A stretch of DNA of 12,697 nt. It comes from JACRNA01 sp964366335. GTDB lineage: Bacteria; Patescibacteriota; Microgenomatia; CAZETR01; Amesbacteraceae. How positions within the stretch are numbered: position 1 is the stretch's first letter; every line of letters begins with the position of its first letter. The stretch spans positions 1 through 12,697 of the forward strand of contig CAYITQ010000015.1 of the NCBI GenBank assembly GCA_964366335.1, read 5' to 3'. Shown one piece after another: positions 1 through 5,223 of the stretch. Below the pieces are notes generated by a model, which saw only the letters and a list, made by a program, of their open reading frames with translations, was not told the origin of the DNA and made no database searches. Position numbers and translations under genes: made by a program.

Positions 1-355
1 GAAATCTTTTCATGAGTATTGCTGTAGTGGCATCGGTAAGTGACAAATCATGATCTTGATACTTGTCAAGTAGATTGAAAGCTTCAAATTGAATATTTTC
101 ATCAGTCCAAAGCTGTATTAAAGACTTATTTAAGAGGGATTTTTTTGTATTGATAATAAATTTATTGGCAACATGATAACCCAGATCGTATCTGAGACGA
201 GTATAAGACTCATCGATAATATCATTCGAGGTGTGAAAGAATGCATGATTAGTGATTAATTGGGAAAATAACTTTTTAAAACCAAGGTGATCGGGCTGAG
301 TGGGAACAAAATAGGCTATCCAGGCCGATGAATCAACAAAAACTTTGTTTGGCAT
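1..355 (-). CDS. vapC: PIN-domain toxin, VapC-like (3' end beyond window)
   Basis: This leftward reading frame starts at the ATG at 355-353 and stays open to the window edge (118 codons seen). The product looks like a VapC-type PIN endoribonuclease. It opens with VFVDSSAWIAYF, giving the first catalytic aspartate D8; a second acidic residue is E49 in IIDES, and a third is D108 in SLTDAT. These three fit the PIN metal-binding site, which in VapC toxins cuts tRNA or rRNA with Mg2+. The start lies 2 nt after the stop of the upstream antitoxin gene, so the two are almost certainly one operon. Only the extreme C-terminus is missing. Its target is not visible from sequence. Confidence 0.85.
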   Translation of the reverse strand, partial: MPNKVFVDSSAWIAYFVPTQPDHLGFKKLFSQLITNHAFFHTSNDIIDESYTRLRYDLGYHVANKFIINTKKSLLNKSLIQLWTDENIQFEAFNLLDKYQDHDLSLTDATTAILMKRF

Positions 356-357
356 AT

Positions 358-603
358 TTATATTGACTGGTAAATCTTGTCCACATCGCGGGCGAGATTA
401 GCAGGAGAAGCAACGTTGCCCGCCGCTCCACACATTTCTAAAAGGGTGTTTTTGGGTTTATTAATATTTTTCTTGGTGATATTCTTACCAGCTTTATCAA
501 TAAGAGATCTCAGCGCCCGGGAACGGGGAACGTCATCTTGGCTGGCAAAATAATCCAGAATTTCCAACTGCGGTGTATCGAGATGAACTTGATAGCGAGT
601 CAT
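358..603 (-). CDS. vapB: VapB-type antitoxin (ribbon-helix-helix-like)
   Basis: An 81-residue protein directly upstream of the PIN toxin. The N-terminus (TRYQVHLDTPQLEILDYFA, followed by SRALRSLIDKAG) fits a short beta strand plus two helices, as in ribbon-helix-helix antitoxins that bind DNA as dimers. The C-terminal tail SPANLARDVDKIYQSI closely parallels GPRNLSATVDDIYK in the antitoxin at 1492-1716, so it is probably the toxin-binding segment of one VapB subfamily. The ATG at 603-601 sits 6 nt after a -10 box, which implies a leaderless message and no ribosome binding site. Expected roles are toxin neutralisation and autorepression. Confidence 0.8.
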   Translation of the reverse strand: MTRYQVHLDTPQLEILDYFASQDDVPRSRALRSLIDKAGKNITKKNINKPKNTLLEMCGAAGNVASPANLARDVDKIYQSI

Positions 604-638
604 ATATACACCATATCACTAGTGGTGTATATTGTCAA
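604..638 (-). promoter_or_regulatory. promoter and operator of the leftward vapBC pair
   Basis: Read leftward, TTGACA (638-633) is followed by a 17-nt spacer and TATGGT (615-610), then 6 nt to the ATG at 603. A perfect 10-bp inverted repeat, ATATACACCA (604-613) and TGGTGTATAT (623-632), covers the -10 box and most of the spacer, with the 8-bp palindrome CACTAGTG (617-624) overlapping its right arm. This is the expected place for an antitoxin dimer to repress its own promoter. Confidence 0.75.
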
Positions 639-704
639 GACCTCGCAATGTTCACTTAGAAATCCGACAGTCCATCGTAAAATATGGACATGCCCAACAT
701 TTCA

Positions 705-742
705 CTGATAATCCTGCTCCGGCAGAATTTTTGCAAAAGTAA
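705..742 (+). pseudogene. 3' tail of a dead PIN toxin gene
   Basis: Bases 719-738 are identical to 4542-4561, the end of the intact PIN gene at 4164-4565. In the frame ending at the TAA at 740-742 the relic encodes APAEFLQK, matching SPAEFLQK of the intact toxin. Upstream, CTGATAATC (705-713) corresponds to LII of the toxin but is 2 bases out of frame, and no further similarity was recognised. The relic therefore marks the former end of a PIN gene immediately before gene A. A frame starting further upstream at 684 can be read through it into gene A, but that is accidental. Confidence 0.7.
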
Positions 743-752
743 ATTTTGGCTC

Positions 753-785
753 TTGATTTTTGAAGAGAGAGAGTTTAATGAAATG
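753..785 (+). promoter_or_regulatory. candidate promoter of gene A with an AG repeat in the spacer
   Basis: TTGATT (753-758) and TTTAAT (774-779) are separated by 15 nt, most of it the repeat (AG)5 at 764-773. The -10 box ends 6 nt before the ATG at 786, the same geometry as the leaderless promoters elsewhere in the window. The stretch from the -35 box into the AG repeat is nearly identical to the one before the paralogue at 3098, although the downstream coding regions differ strongly. An alternative reading is that the AG run is a purine-rich ribosome binding site for the ATG at 783. Confidence 0.45.
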
Positions 786-1283
786 ATGGGTGTTATATTT
801 ACTCAAGAATCCGAACAGATAGTAGATCCGGCGATTGCCGAGACGGTAGGAAGGATGGAAAAACCAGCAAGAGACCTTGAACTTATGTACAAAAGACTTG
901 CAGAAGGAGGTCTCACAGACGAGGAAGAGAAACATGCCAAGGTTTTTGTCAGACTATTAGAAAAATATCCTGACGCTTTTGACAAATATCAAGACGGAAA
1001 AGGATCCCCAATTTTAAAATCGCGAGAAACAGCAAGAAGTGGTGCAGTTTATTTGTGGGTAACTGAGAGAGGTGCCGTGGAATTTCATAGCAGCTCAGGA
1101 ATGAATTTATTGTCGGATGAATCAAGGAATGGATTAAGGGGACAGTTTGGAACCTATCTAAAGGATAGTTTTGTTAACGATGTAGACGCAGTTGTTTCAG
1201 GAAGAATAAAGGATAAAGATGCAGGAAGATGGGTTAGTTTTCCACGAGAATCGACCCCCCTCTCGTCATTTTTAGAAAGGTAG
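783..1283 (+). CDS. unknown protein A, apparently truncated by a frameshift
   Basis: I do not recognise this family. Start is ATG 783 or ATG 786; 786 gives MGVIF, which aligns with MGDAF of the paralogue at 3098-3754. The product is soluble-looking, with a charged helical N-terminal half containing EGGLTDEEEKHAKVFVRLLE, then YPDAFDKYQD, then a region likely rich in beta strands (AVYLWVTERGAVEF). The paralogue has ETGLTDAEKRNLLVLEAL and FPHAFEPDDDG at matching places. The frame stops at 1281-1283 after about 165 residues, whereas the paralogue has 218. The missing C-terminus is present downstream in another frame. In both copies the gene sits just upstream of a vapB gene or relic, hinting at a link to the toxin system. 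No function is claimed. Confidence 0.6.
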   Translation: MMGVIFTQESEQIVDPAIAETVGRMEKPARDLELMYKRLAEGGLTDEEEKHAKVFVRLLEKYPDAFDKYQDGKGSPILKSRETARSGAVYLWVTERGAVEFHSSSGMNLLSDESRNGLRGQFGTYLKDSFVNDVDAVVSGRIKDKDAGRWVSFPRESTPLSSFLER

Positions 1284-1411
1284 ATCTTTTGAATGAAGAC
1301 GATAACAAAGTTTGGAAACCGGTTTTAAGTCTATCAAATGATATGAATGCGGCGAAAAAGCGAGTTGCATCTAACACACCCAGTATAGCTGAAAAGATTA
1401 ATGCTCTATAG
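1238..1411 (+). pseudogene. out-of-frame C-terminus of protein A
   Basis: One base back relative to gene A, a frame is open from 1238 to the TAG at 1409-1411. It encodes PPLVIFRKVDLLNEDD, then NKVWKPVLSLSNDMN and AAKKRV, ending in EKINAL. This parallels the paralogue's end (ITVNFKTGES, then AWIKLLLQGMEKEG and KAKAEKVRERNG). Joining it to gene A would give about 208 residues, close to the paralogue's 218. The break must lie between 1238 and 1280. Candidates are T4 at 1238-1241, C6 at 1255-1260 and T5 at 1269-1273. It may be a mutation, a phase-variable homopolymer or a read error. Confidence 0.6.
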
Positions 1412-1456
1412 TAACAAGAAGGAGAGAGATGCTTTAGAAAATAGTCGGTAGAGTGG

Positions 1457-1485
1457 TTGACAACATACAACATACGACATATAAT
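1457..1485 (+). promoter_or_regulatory. consensus promoter of the vapB-vapC-RNA ligase operon
   Basis: TTGACA (1457-1462), a 17-nt spacer and TATAAT (1480-1485) form a perfect sigma-70 consensus, with 6 nt to the ATG at 1492. The spacer carries three heptad-spaced repeats, ACATAC (1463-1468), ACATAC (1470-1475) and ACATAT (1477-1482), the last running into the -10 box. Direct repeats of this spacing are plausible binding sites for a ribbon-helix-helix antitoxin, giving autorepression of the whole operon. Confidence 0.8.
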
Positions 1486-1491
1486 TAGAGC

Positions 1492-1716
1492 ATGATAAGG
1501 ACACAGGTATATATTCCAGATGATTTGTACGCACTGACTTTGTTAAAAGTCCAAGAAGGAAATATGAATTTTTCCGAAGTGCTCAGATTGGGATTGACTA
1601 AAGTAGTAGGTCAAACAAGAAATAGAAAAAAGGGGTATCTTCTTGCGGGACTCGCCGGGGCATTGAAAAATGGACCAAGGAATTTATCTGCTACAGTGGA
1701 TGATATTTATAAATGA
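1492..1716 (+). CDS. vapB: VapB-type antitoxin
   Basis: A 74-residue antitoxin, first gene of a three-gene operon. IRTQVYIPDDLYALTLLKV and MNFSEVLRLGLTKVV fit a ribbon-helix-helix DNA-binding domain (strand, helix, helix). The tail LLAGLAGALKNG followed by PRNLSATVDDIYK is a typical VapB toxin-binding extension and resembles the tail of the antitoxin at 358-603. The gene ends at TGA 1714-1716, overlapping the toxin ATG by 4 nt (ATGA), so toxin translation is coupled to it. The start is fixed by the -10 box 6 nt upstream; there is no ribosome binding site, consistent with a leaderless message. A decayed copy lies at 3794-3868. Confidence 0.85.
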   Translation: MIRTQVYIPDDLYALTLLKVQEGNMNFSEVLRLGLTKVVGQTRNRKKGYLLAGLAGALKNGPRNLSATVDDIYK

Positions 1717-2111
1717 AAAGATATTTAGTAAATTCAGACTTTTTGGTGGCTGTATTTAACGAAAAAGATGCTAGTCACATAAACGCGATGGCACTGTTGA
1801 AAAAGATAGGTATGTTTGAAGTAGAATTGTGGATGACTAATTTAGTCCGTCAAGAATCAGCTACAGTAGTTAGTCACCGAGTCGATATGAATGGAGTGAG
1901 ATTATATGTAAAGAAACTTGTGACTGATATCCAAAAGTTAGTTGATGTCGACAGGAATTTGGAAAACGAATCTTGGAAAATATTTCTTAAGCAAATCAAG
2001 AAAGGTTGCTCTTTTGTTGACTGCTCAAATCTTGCTGTCATTCAAAAGTTTAAGCTTGATGGAATTTTATCTTTCGATGAATTTTATCCAAAAGATATTT
2101 TGGTTGTATGA
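1713..2111 (+). CDS. vapC: VapC PIN-domain toxin
   Basis: A 132-residue PIN endoribonuclease. It opens with KRYLVNSDFLVAVFNEKDAS, giving D9, followed by E48 in VRQES, D103 in SFVDCSNLAVI and D122 in SFDEFYPK. These four acidic residues match the VapC metal-binding site. Family members cleave tRNA (often the anticodon loop) or 23S rRNA and leave 5'-phosphate and 3'-hydroxyl ends. It overlaps the antitoxin by ATGA at 1713-1716 and the next gene by ATGA at 2108-2111. The second overlap is unusual, because vapC is normally the last gene of its operon. A residue change from the usual VDTN to NSDF at the first motif keeps the aspartate. Confidence 0.88.
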   Translation: MKRYLVNSDFLVAVFNEKDASHINAMALLKKIGMFEVELWMTNLVRQESATVVSHRVDMNGVRLYVKKLVTDIQKLVDVDRNLENESWKIFLKQIKKGCSFVDCSNLAVIQKFKLDGILSFDEFYPKDILVV

Positions 2112-2974
2112 AATCACTGCCAAGCTATACCAAGATTTTGACTCTCGGGTCAGCCTATACCGAAAATGCGCTAGTAGGAGAGGTAATTGTCCAGGAAAAA
2201 GTGGACGGCTCGCAATTTTCTTTTGGTATTAATGAAGATGGAGAATTAGTAATGCGGAGCAAAGGTCAGCAACTATTCCTTGATAATTTTGCTCCGATGT
2301 TTGACAAGTGTGTCAAATATGTCCAAGGACTAAAACTGGATGTCTCGCCAGACACCTATTTTTATTGCGAATATTTACAAAGACCAAAACACAATACCCT
2401 CAAATATGCCAGAGAACCCCAAAACAACTTAATTTTGTTTGATGTCTTGACCGAAGGAGGGTGGGTAGATAAACCATCACTCCAACATTGGAGCGAAAAA
2501 CTCAAAATTGAAGTTATACCAGAAATTTATAGAGGGAATGTAGATGTAGACATGATTAAGGGTTTTATGCAGACGGAAAGCTTTCTTGGGGGAGAGAAAA
2601 TAGAAGGTGTGGTCATCAAAAATTATGGTACACAGATTTTTACCAAATATGTCCAGGAAAGCTTTAAAGAAAGAAACGCCGATGAGTGGAAAACCAAAAA
2701 GTCCAGTGGAGGGATTGTTGAATTTATCGCAAGCTTCAAATCATTAGCCCGTTGGGAGAAGGCGGTTATTCATGCCAAAGAAAAGGGTATTCTGGCTGTT
2801 TCACCTCGTGACATTGGCCTGCTCATGAAAATGGTAGCCCAAGATGTCCGCGAGGAAGAAACGGAAAACATTAAAAACAGCCTCTACCAATTCTATGTTG
2901 AGGAAATTTTAAGGGTGTCTGTCCGGGGATTTCCCGAGTGGTACAAAGATAAACTCCTGGAAAACATAAAATAG
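2108..2974 (+). CDS. ATP-dependent RNA ligase, T4 Rnl2-like family
   Basis: A 288-residue nucleotidyltransferase-fold RNA ligase. Motif I is EKVDGSQFSFG with the AMP-accepting lysine K31. R50 in VMRSKGQ fits the motif-I-downstream arginine of T4 Rnl2 (R55). YFYCEYLQRPKH supplies motif III with E88, LILFDVL supplies IIIa (F111, D112), and EGVVIKNY supplies IV with E166. K180 in FTKYVQESFKERN is the likely motif V lysine. Family members seal 5'-phosphate/3'-hydroxyl nicks or breaks in RNA using ATP. The roughly 90 residues after motif V form a helical C-terminal part of unknown role. Its ATG overlaps the vapC stop by 4 nt, so it is the third gene of the vapBC operon. It might repair RNA cut by the toxin; that role is inferred. 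Confidence 0.9.
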   Translation: MKSLPSYTKILTLGSAYTENALVGEVIVQEKVDGSQFSFGINEDGELVMRSKGQQLFLDNFAPMFDKCVKYVQGLKLDVSPDTYFYCEYLQRPKHNTLKYAREPQNNLILFDVLTEGGWVDKPSLQHWSEKLKIEVIPEIYRGNVDVDMIKGFMQTESFLGGEKIEGVVIKNYGTQIFTKYVQESFKERNADEWKTKKSSGGIVEFIASFKSLARWEKAVIHAKEKGILAVSPRDIGLLMKMVAQDVREEETENIKNSLYQFYVEEILRVSVRGFPEWYKDKLLENIK

Positions 2975-3021
2975 ACAGATTTGCAATCCAATTGACAATC
3001 GGTCAGAAAATTACACTTCCA

Positions 3022-3033
3022 ACGCGGCCGCGT
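3022..3033. repeat. 12-bp GC-only-core palindrome
   Basis: ACGCGGCCGCGT is a perfect palindrome in the 84-bp gap between the RNA ligase and gene A-prime. The surroundings are AT-rich, so it stands out in composition. It has no U-run after it and no loop, so it is not a convincing terminator. A protein-binding site is possible. Confidence 0.35.
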
Positions 3034-3058
3034 CATCTCTGTCAAAAATATTTGGCCC

Positions 3059-3091
3059 TTGATTTTTGAAGAGAGAGAGAGAGAGTTAAAT
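3059..3091 (+). promoter_or_regulatory. candidate promoter of gene A-prime with a longer AG repeat
   Basis: TTGATT (3059-3064) and TTAAAT (3086-3091) are 21 nt apart, with (AG)8 at 3070-3085 between them. The -10 box ends 6 nt before the ATG at 3098. The matching spacer before gene A is 15 nt with (AG)5, so the two differ by exactly three AG units. Neither is the optimal 17 nt. The TTG at 3059 could also be read as a start codon in frame, but the leaderless geometry and the match to gene A favour the ATG at 3098. Confidence 0.4.
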
Positions 3092-3097
3092 GGGGGT

Positions 3098-3754
3098 ATG
3101 GGAGATGCGTTTTATACTGAACAAGGTCAAATTAAAGATGCAAGTCAGGCGCATGAGCTGGCTAATTTGGTGGTGGACAAAGGAACAAGAGTTGCTGAAG
3201 CGAGAGAAATGGAATTAAAGAGACAGGCCGAAACGGGTTTGACTGATGCAGAAAAGAGAAATTTATTAGTTCTAGAAGCACTGTCGCGTACTTTCCCTCA
3301 CGCGTTTGAACCAGATGATGATGGAACACTAATTCGAGTAGGTCAAATTACGGGGGAGAAATATTTAATTTCTCGAGAAGTAGCCCACCCTGACCATGAT
3401 ATGAATTATCGGCGACTGGTTGTGACCCGGCTTGGAGTGGCGGTAGTTGCTGGAGATGGAGGTAGTATTTTTCCAATCACACAGAGAGAATTATCGGAAG
3501 TAGATTTTAGTCACGTTGTGAAGGAAGCCAACAGTGAGGCAAATCGTTTAGTCAGAGAACCTAAAATTACGGTGAATTTTAAGACGGGGGAAAGTAATGT
3601 TTATCAGGTTCAAAGTCAAAGTACATATACAGAAAGTGAGAGTGCTTGGATAAAGTTATTATTGCAAGGGATGGAAAAAGAGGGAAAGGCAAAAGCTGAA
3701 AAGGTTCGAGAGAGAAATGGCTTTGATTCTATTGACTTCTTTACAAATAAATAG
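3098..3754 (+). CDS. unknown protein A-prime, intact paralogue of A
   Basis: A 218-residue protein of a family I do not recognise. It shares with protein A the start (MGDAF against MGVIF), a charged helical N-terminal part with ETGLTDAEKRN, the FPHAF/YPDAF motif around residues 85-90, and a C-terminal AWIKLLLQGMEKEG segment. The middle has short alternating hydrophobic stretches (RRLVVTRLGVAVVAGDGG) suggesting beta structure. No signal peptide or membrane span is present, so it is probably cytoplasmic. The in-frame TTG at 3059 would add LIFEERERELNGG, but this is encoded by the AG repeat and probably untranslated. It is followed after 11 nt by a decayed vapB promoter, so it once stood upstream of a vapB like its sister. 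Confidence 0.7.
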   Translation: MGDAFYTEQGQIKDASQAHELANLVVDKGTRVAEAREMELKRQAETGLTDAEKRNLLVLEALSRTFPHAFEPDDDGTLIRVGQITGEKYLISREVAHPDHDMNYRRLVVTRLGVAVVAGDGGSIFPITQRELSEVDFSHVVKEANSEANRLVREPKITVNFKTGESNVYQVQSQSTYTESESAWIKLLLQGMEKEGKAKAEKVRERNGFDSIDFFTNK

Positions 3755-3765
3755 AACGTTTAGTT

Positions 3766-3868
3766 TTGACGACACACGACATATAACTAAGGAATGATAG
3801 GGACTCAGGCTTATTTACTGGGTATGGCGATTTGATATTGTTGGTCAGACGGAAGACAAGACTTGGGG
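3766..3868 (+). pseudogene. decayed vapB with its decayed promoter
   Basis: TTGACG (3766-3771) and TATAAC (3782-3787) correspond to the promoter at 1457-1485, but the spacer is 10 nt instead of 17: exactly one 7-bp repeat has gone. The following ATG (3794) encodes MIGTQAYLLG, parallel to MIRTQVYIPD, and meets TGA at 3833-3835. GTTGGTCAGAC (3840-3850) matches GTAGGTCAAAC (1606-1616) of the intact gene. The distance from the ATG shows that 68 nt were lost, which breaks the frame. No toxin remnant follows; an unrelated Phd/PIN pair begins instead. Confidence 0.7.
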
Positions 3869-3908
3869 TTGACAGGGCAGTAGGATGTACGTTACAATGT
3901 ACATTGTA
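3869..3908 (+). promoter_or_regulatory. promoter and palindromic operator of the Phd/PIN pair
   Basis: TTGACA (3869-3874), an 18-nt spacer and TACAAT (3893-3898) lie upstream of the ATG at 3908. A perfect 16-bp palindrome, TACAATGTACATTGTA (3893-3908), covers the whole -10 box and reaches the first base of the start codon. A bound antitoxin would block both RNA polymerase and any early initiation. A related half site, ATGTACGT, lies just upstream (3885-3892). Confidence 0.75.
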
Positions 3909-4186
3909 TGCAACAGATAGTTAGTATTAGTGACGCTCGGAAAAATTTAAGTCAACTGGTTGCTCAAGTGTCCGGGCAAGATCTGACAGTAGTAATTGTC
4001 CGAGACAGCTTGCCGGAGGCAGTTTTAGTGCCTTATCAAAGAGTTTGGGATGAAGAAAAAATACAAAATGTTTTGTGGACACAAAAGTGGAATGAATTAC
4101 TGAACGCGGGTAAAAAACGGGGTGAGAAATGGACTAACAAGAAATTAACAGAACAGCAAGCATATGCCTTGGTTAAGCAAGCCTAG
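3908..4186 (+). CDS. Phd/YefM-family antitoxin
   Basis: A 92-residue antitoxin. QIVSISDARKNLSQLVAQV followed by TVVIVRDSLPEAVLVPYQRV is the classic Phd/YefM N-terminal fold: a short strand, the DARKNL helix and a beta hairpin, used for dimerisation and operator binding. The C-terminal half, rich in Lys, Trp and Glu (TQKWNELLNAGKKRGEKW), is probably disordered until it wraps the toxin. The gene overlaps the PIN toxin by 23 nt. The start is set by the palindrome and -10 box that end at the ATG. The partner is a PIN toxin of the COG1569 type, whose relative at 9136 is paired with a different antitoxin fold. Confidence 0.85.
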   Translation: MQQIVSISDARKNLSQLVAQVSGQDLTVVIVRDSLPEAVLVPYQRVWDEEKIQNVLWTQKWNELLNAGKKRGEKWTNKKLTEQQAYALVKQA

Positions 4187-4565
4187 GGTGGTGGTTGATA
4201 CGAATATTTTTGTATCTGGGGTGTTATTTGGAGGAAATCCAGAAAAGATTTTGCGTCAGGTTAGTCAGAGAATAATATCTCTGGTAATTACGCCCGGTAT
4301 TAAGGCTGAAATATTACGAAAGCTTGAGAAATTTGAAGTGGGGGAAGCAGACTTAGAAAAATGGAATCAAATATTAGACGGTTGCCACCGTGTGGTACCA
4401 ACAATAAAAGTAAATATATGCCGTGATCCCAAAGATAATATGTTTTTGGAAGCGTGTTTGGAGTCTGGAGCGGATTTTATAATTACCGGAGATAAAGATT
4501 TGCTGACAATAAAAAAGTTTAAAGAAACCTTAATTATCTCCCCGGCAGAATTTTTGCAAAAATAA
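4164..4565 (+). CDS. PIN-family toxin (COG1569 type)
   Basis: A 133-residue PIN nuclease of the 'putative toxin-antitoxin system toxin component, PIN family' group. RVVVDTNIFVSGVLFGG gives D12, KAEIL gives E49, CRDPKDNMFLEA gives D91, and ITGDKDLL gives D110 and D112, completing the acidic site. It ends in the subfamily signature IISPAEFL. Start: ATG 4164, inside the end of the Phd gene; an in-frame GTG at 4188 would remove eight residues but keep the fold. Its last 20 bases or so are repeated at 719-738 as a relic, so a second copy once existed upstream of gene A. Confidence 0.88.
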   Translation: MPWLSKPRVVVDTNIFVSGVLFGGNPEKILRQVSQRIISLVITPGIKAEILRKLEKFEVGEADLEKWNQILDGCHRVVPTIKVNICRDPKDNMFLEACLESGADFIITGDKDLLTIKKFKETLIISPAEFLQK

Positions 4566-4605
4566 TTTTACCTGTGGCGGTGATCTGGTGTGATAGGGTG
4601 GGGAG

Positions 4606-4634
4606 TTGCATAACTTGACAAGGTGTGGCATACT
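4606..4634 (+). promoter_or_regulatory. weak candidate promoter of the DUF5667-like gene
   Basis: TTGCAT (4606-4611), a 17-nt spacer and CATACT (4629-4634) would start a message about 5 nt before the ATG at 4647, after the purine run AGAGAG (4635-4640). A better -35 match, TTGACA at 4615-4620, lies inside the spacer but has no -10 at a usable distance. Confidence 0.35.
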
Positions 4635-4646
4635 AGAGAGTACCCT

Positions 4647-5198
4647 ATGAAAACGAAGCTCTTGGGTGCACATATTTCACGCTTTTTGGCTATATTATTT
4701 GGTATTATTATCCTGATAGTGTCGTTATTGTCTACGACATCCAAGCCTCAGGCCGCTTCACTGGAATTGGCCACCACCACAGTCCAGTATTATCTCCCTT
4801 ATCCCGGAATTCTTCCCGACAATCCACTCTATAAAGCCAAAGCCGTCCGTGATCAAGTGCTTCTTTGGATAACTTTTGATCCCAGCAAAAAAGCCGAAAG
4901 GCAATTGTTGTATGCAGACAAACGCATCAATGCCGCCAAAGCTCTAAATGAAGGTGGTAAATCGGCACTAGCCGAGAGTACCGCGACCAAAGCCGAAAAA
5001 TATCTGGAACAATCCGTAAATTTAAGTTTAAAGCTTCTCAAGTCCGGATCTGATGTCAAGAGTTTGCTCATGACACAGGCCAAATCGACAGCCAAGCATC
5101 ATGAAATTCTGGTGACATTTCAACCGCCTCTAGAAATGGCCTTAAAAACCAATGAGCTTTTGGCCCAGCAAATCTCCCAGGCCCTTCTGGAAAACTGA
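4647..5198 (+). CDS. DUF5667-like exported or membrane-anchored protein
   Basis: A 183-residue protein with a basic start (MKTKLLGAHISR), a hydrophobic stretch at about residues 13-30 (FLAILFGIIILIVSLLS) and an AxA-like site near QAAS (35-38), so it is exported or anchored in the membrane. The mature part begins with YYLPYPGILPDNPLYKAKAVRDQ and VLLWITFDPSKKAERQL, the signature of DUF5667: the proline-rich LPDNPLY start, then a helix pair with the DPxKKAE motif. The remaining 90 residues are helical (ADKRINAAKALNEGG and so on). DUF5667 proteins are common in Patescibacteria and of unknown role. An in-frame GTG at 4623 would place eight residues before the signal; the ATG is preferred because the signal peptide begins there. 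Confidence 0.7.
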   Translation: MKTKLLGAHISRFLAILFGIIILIVSLLSTTSKPQAASLELATTTVQYYLPYPGILPDNPLYKAKAVRDQVLLWITFDPSKKAERQLLYADKRINAAKALNEGGKSALAESTATKAEKYLEQSVNLSLKLLKSGSDVKSLLMTQAKSTAKHHEILVTFQPPLEMALKTNELLAQQISQALLEN

Positions 5199-5223
5199 CT
5201 CCCTCCGATATAGATATTGCTAG

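Noticed and set aside
684..782. Longer start for gene A at 684.
   Set aside because: The extra residues read through the dead PIN tail in a shifted frame and through the AG-repeat promoter; the match to the paralogue begins at the MG near 786.
1238..1283. Programmed -1 frameshift making full-length protein A.
   Set aside because: No canonical slippery heptamer is seen and A-prime needs no frameshift, so mutation, homopolymer variation or a read error is simpler.
2992..2997. TTGACA as a promoter upstream of gene A-prime.
   Set aside because: The sequence 17 nt downstream (ACTTCC region) has no resemblance to a -10 box.
4615..4620. TTGACA as the -35 box for the DUF5667-like gene.
   Set aside because: No -10-like hexamer occurs 16 to 18 nt downstream.
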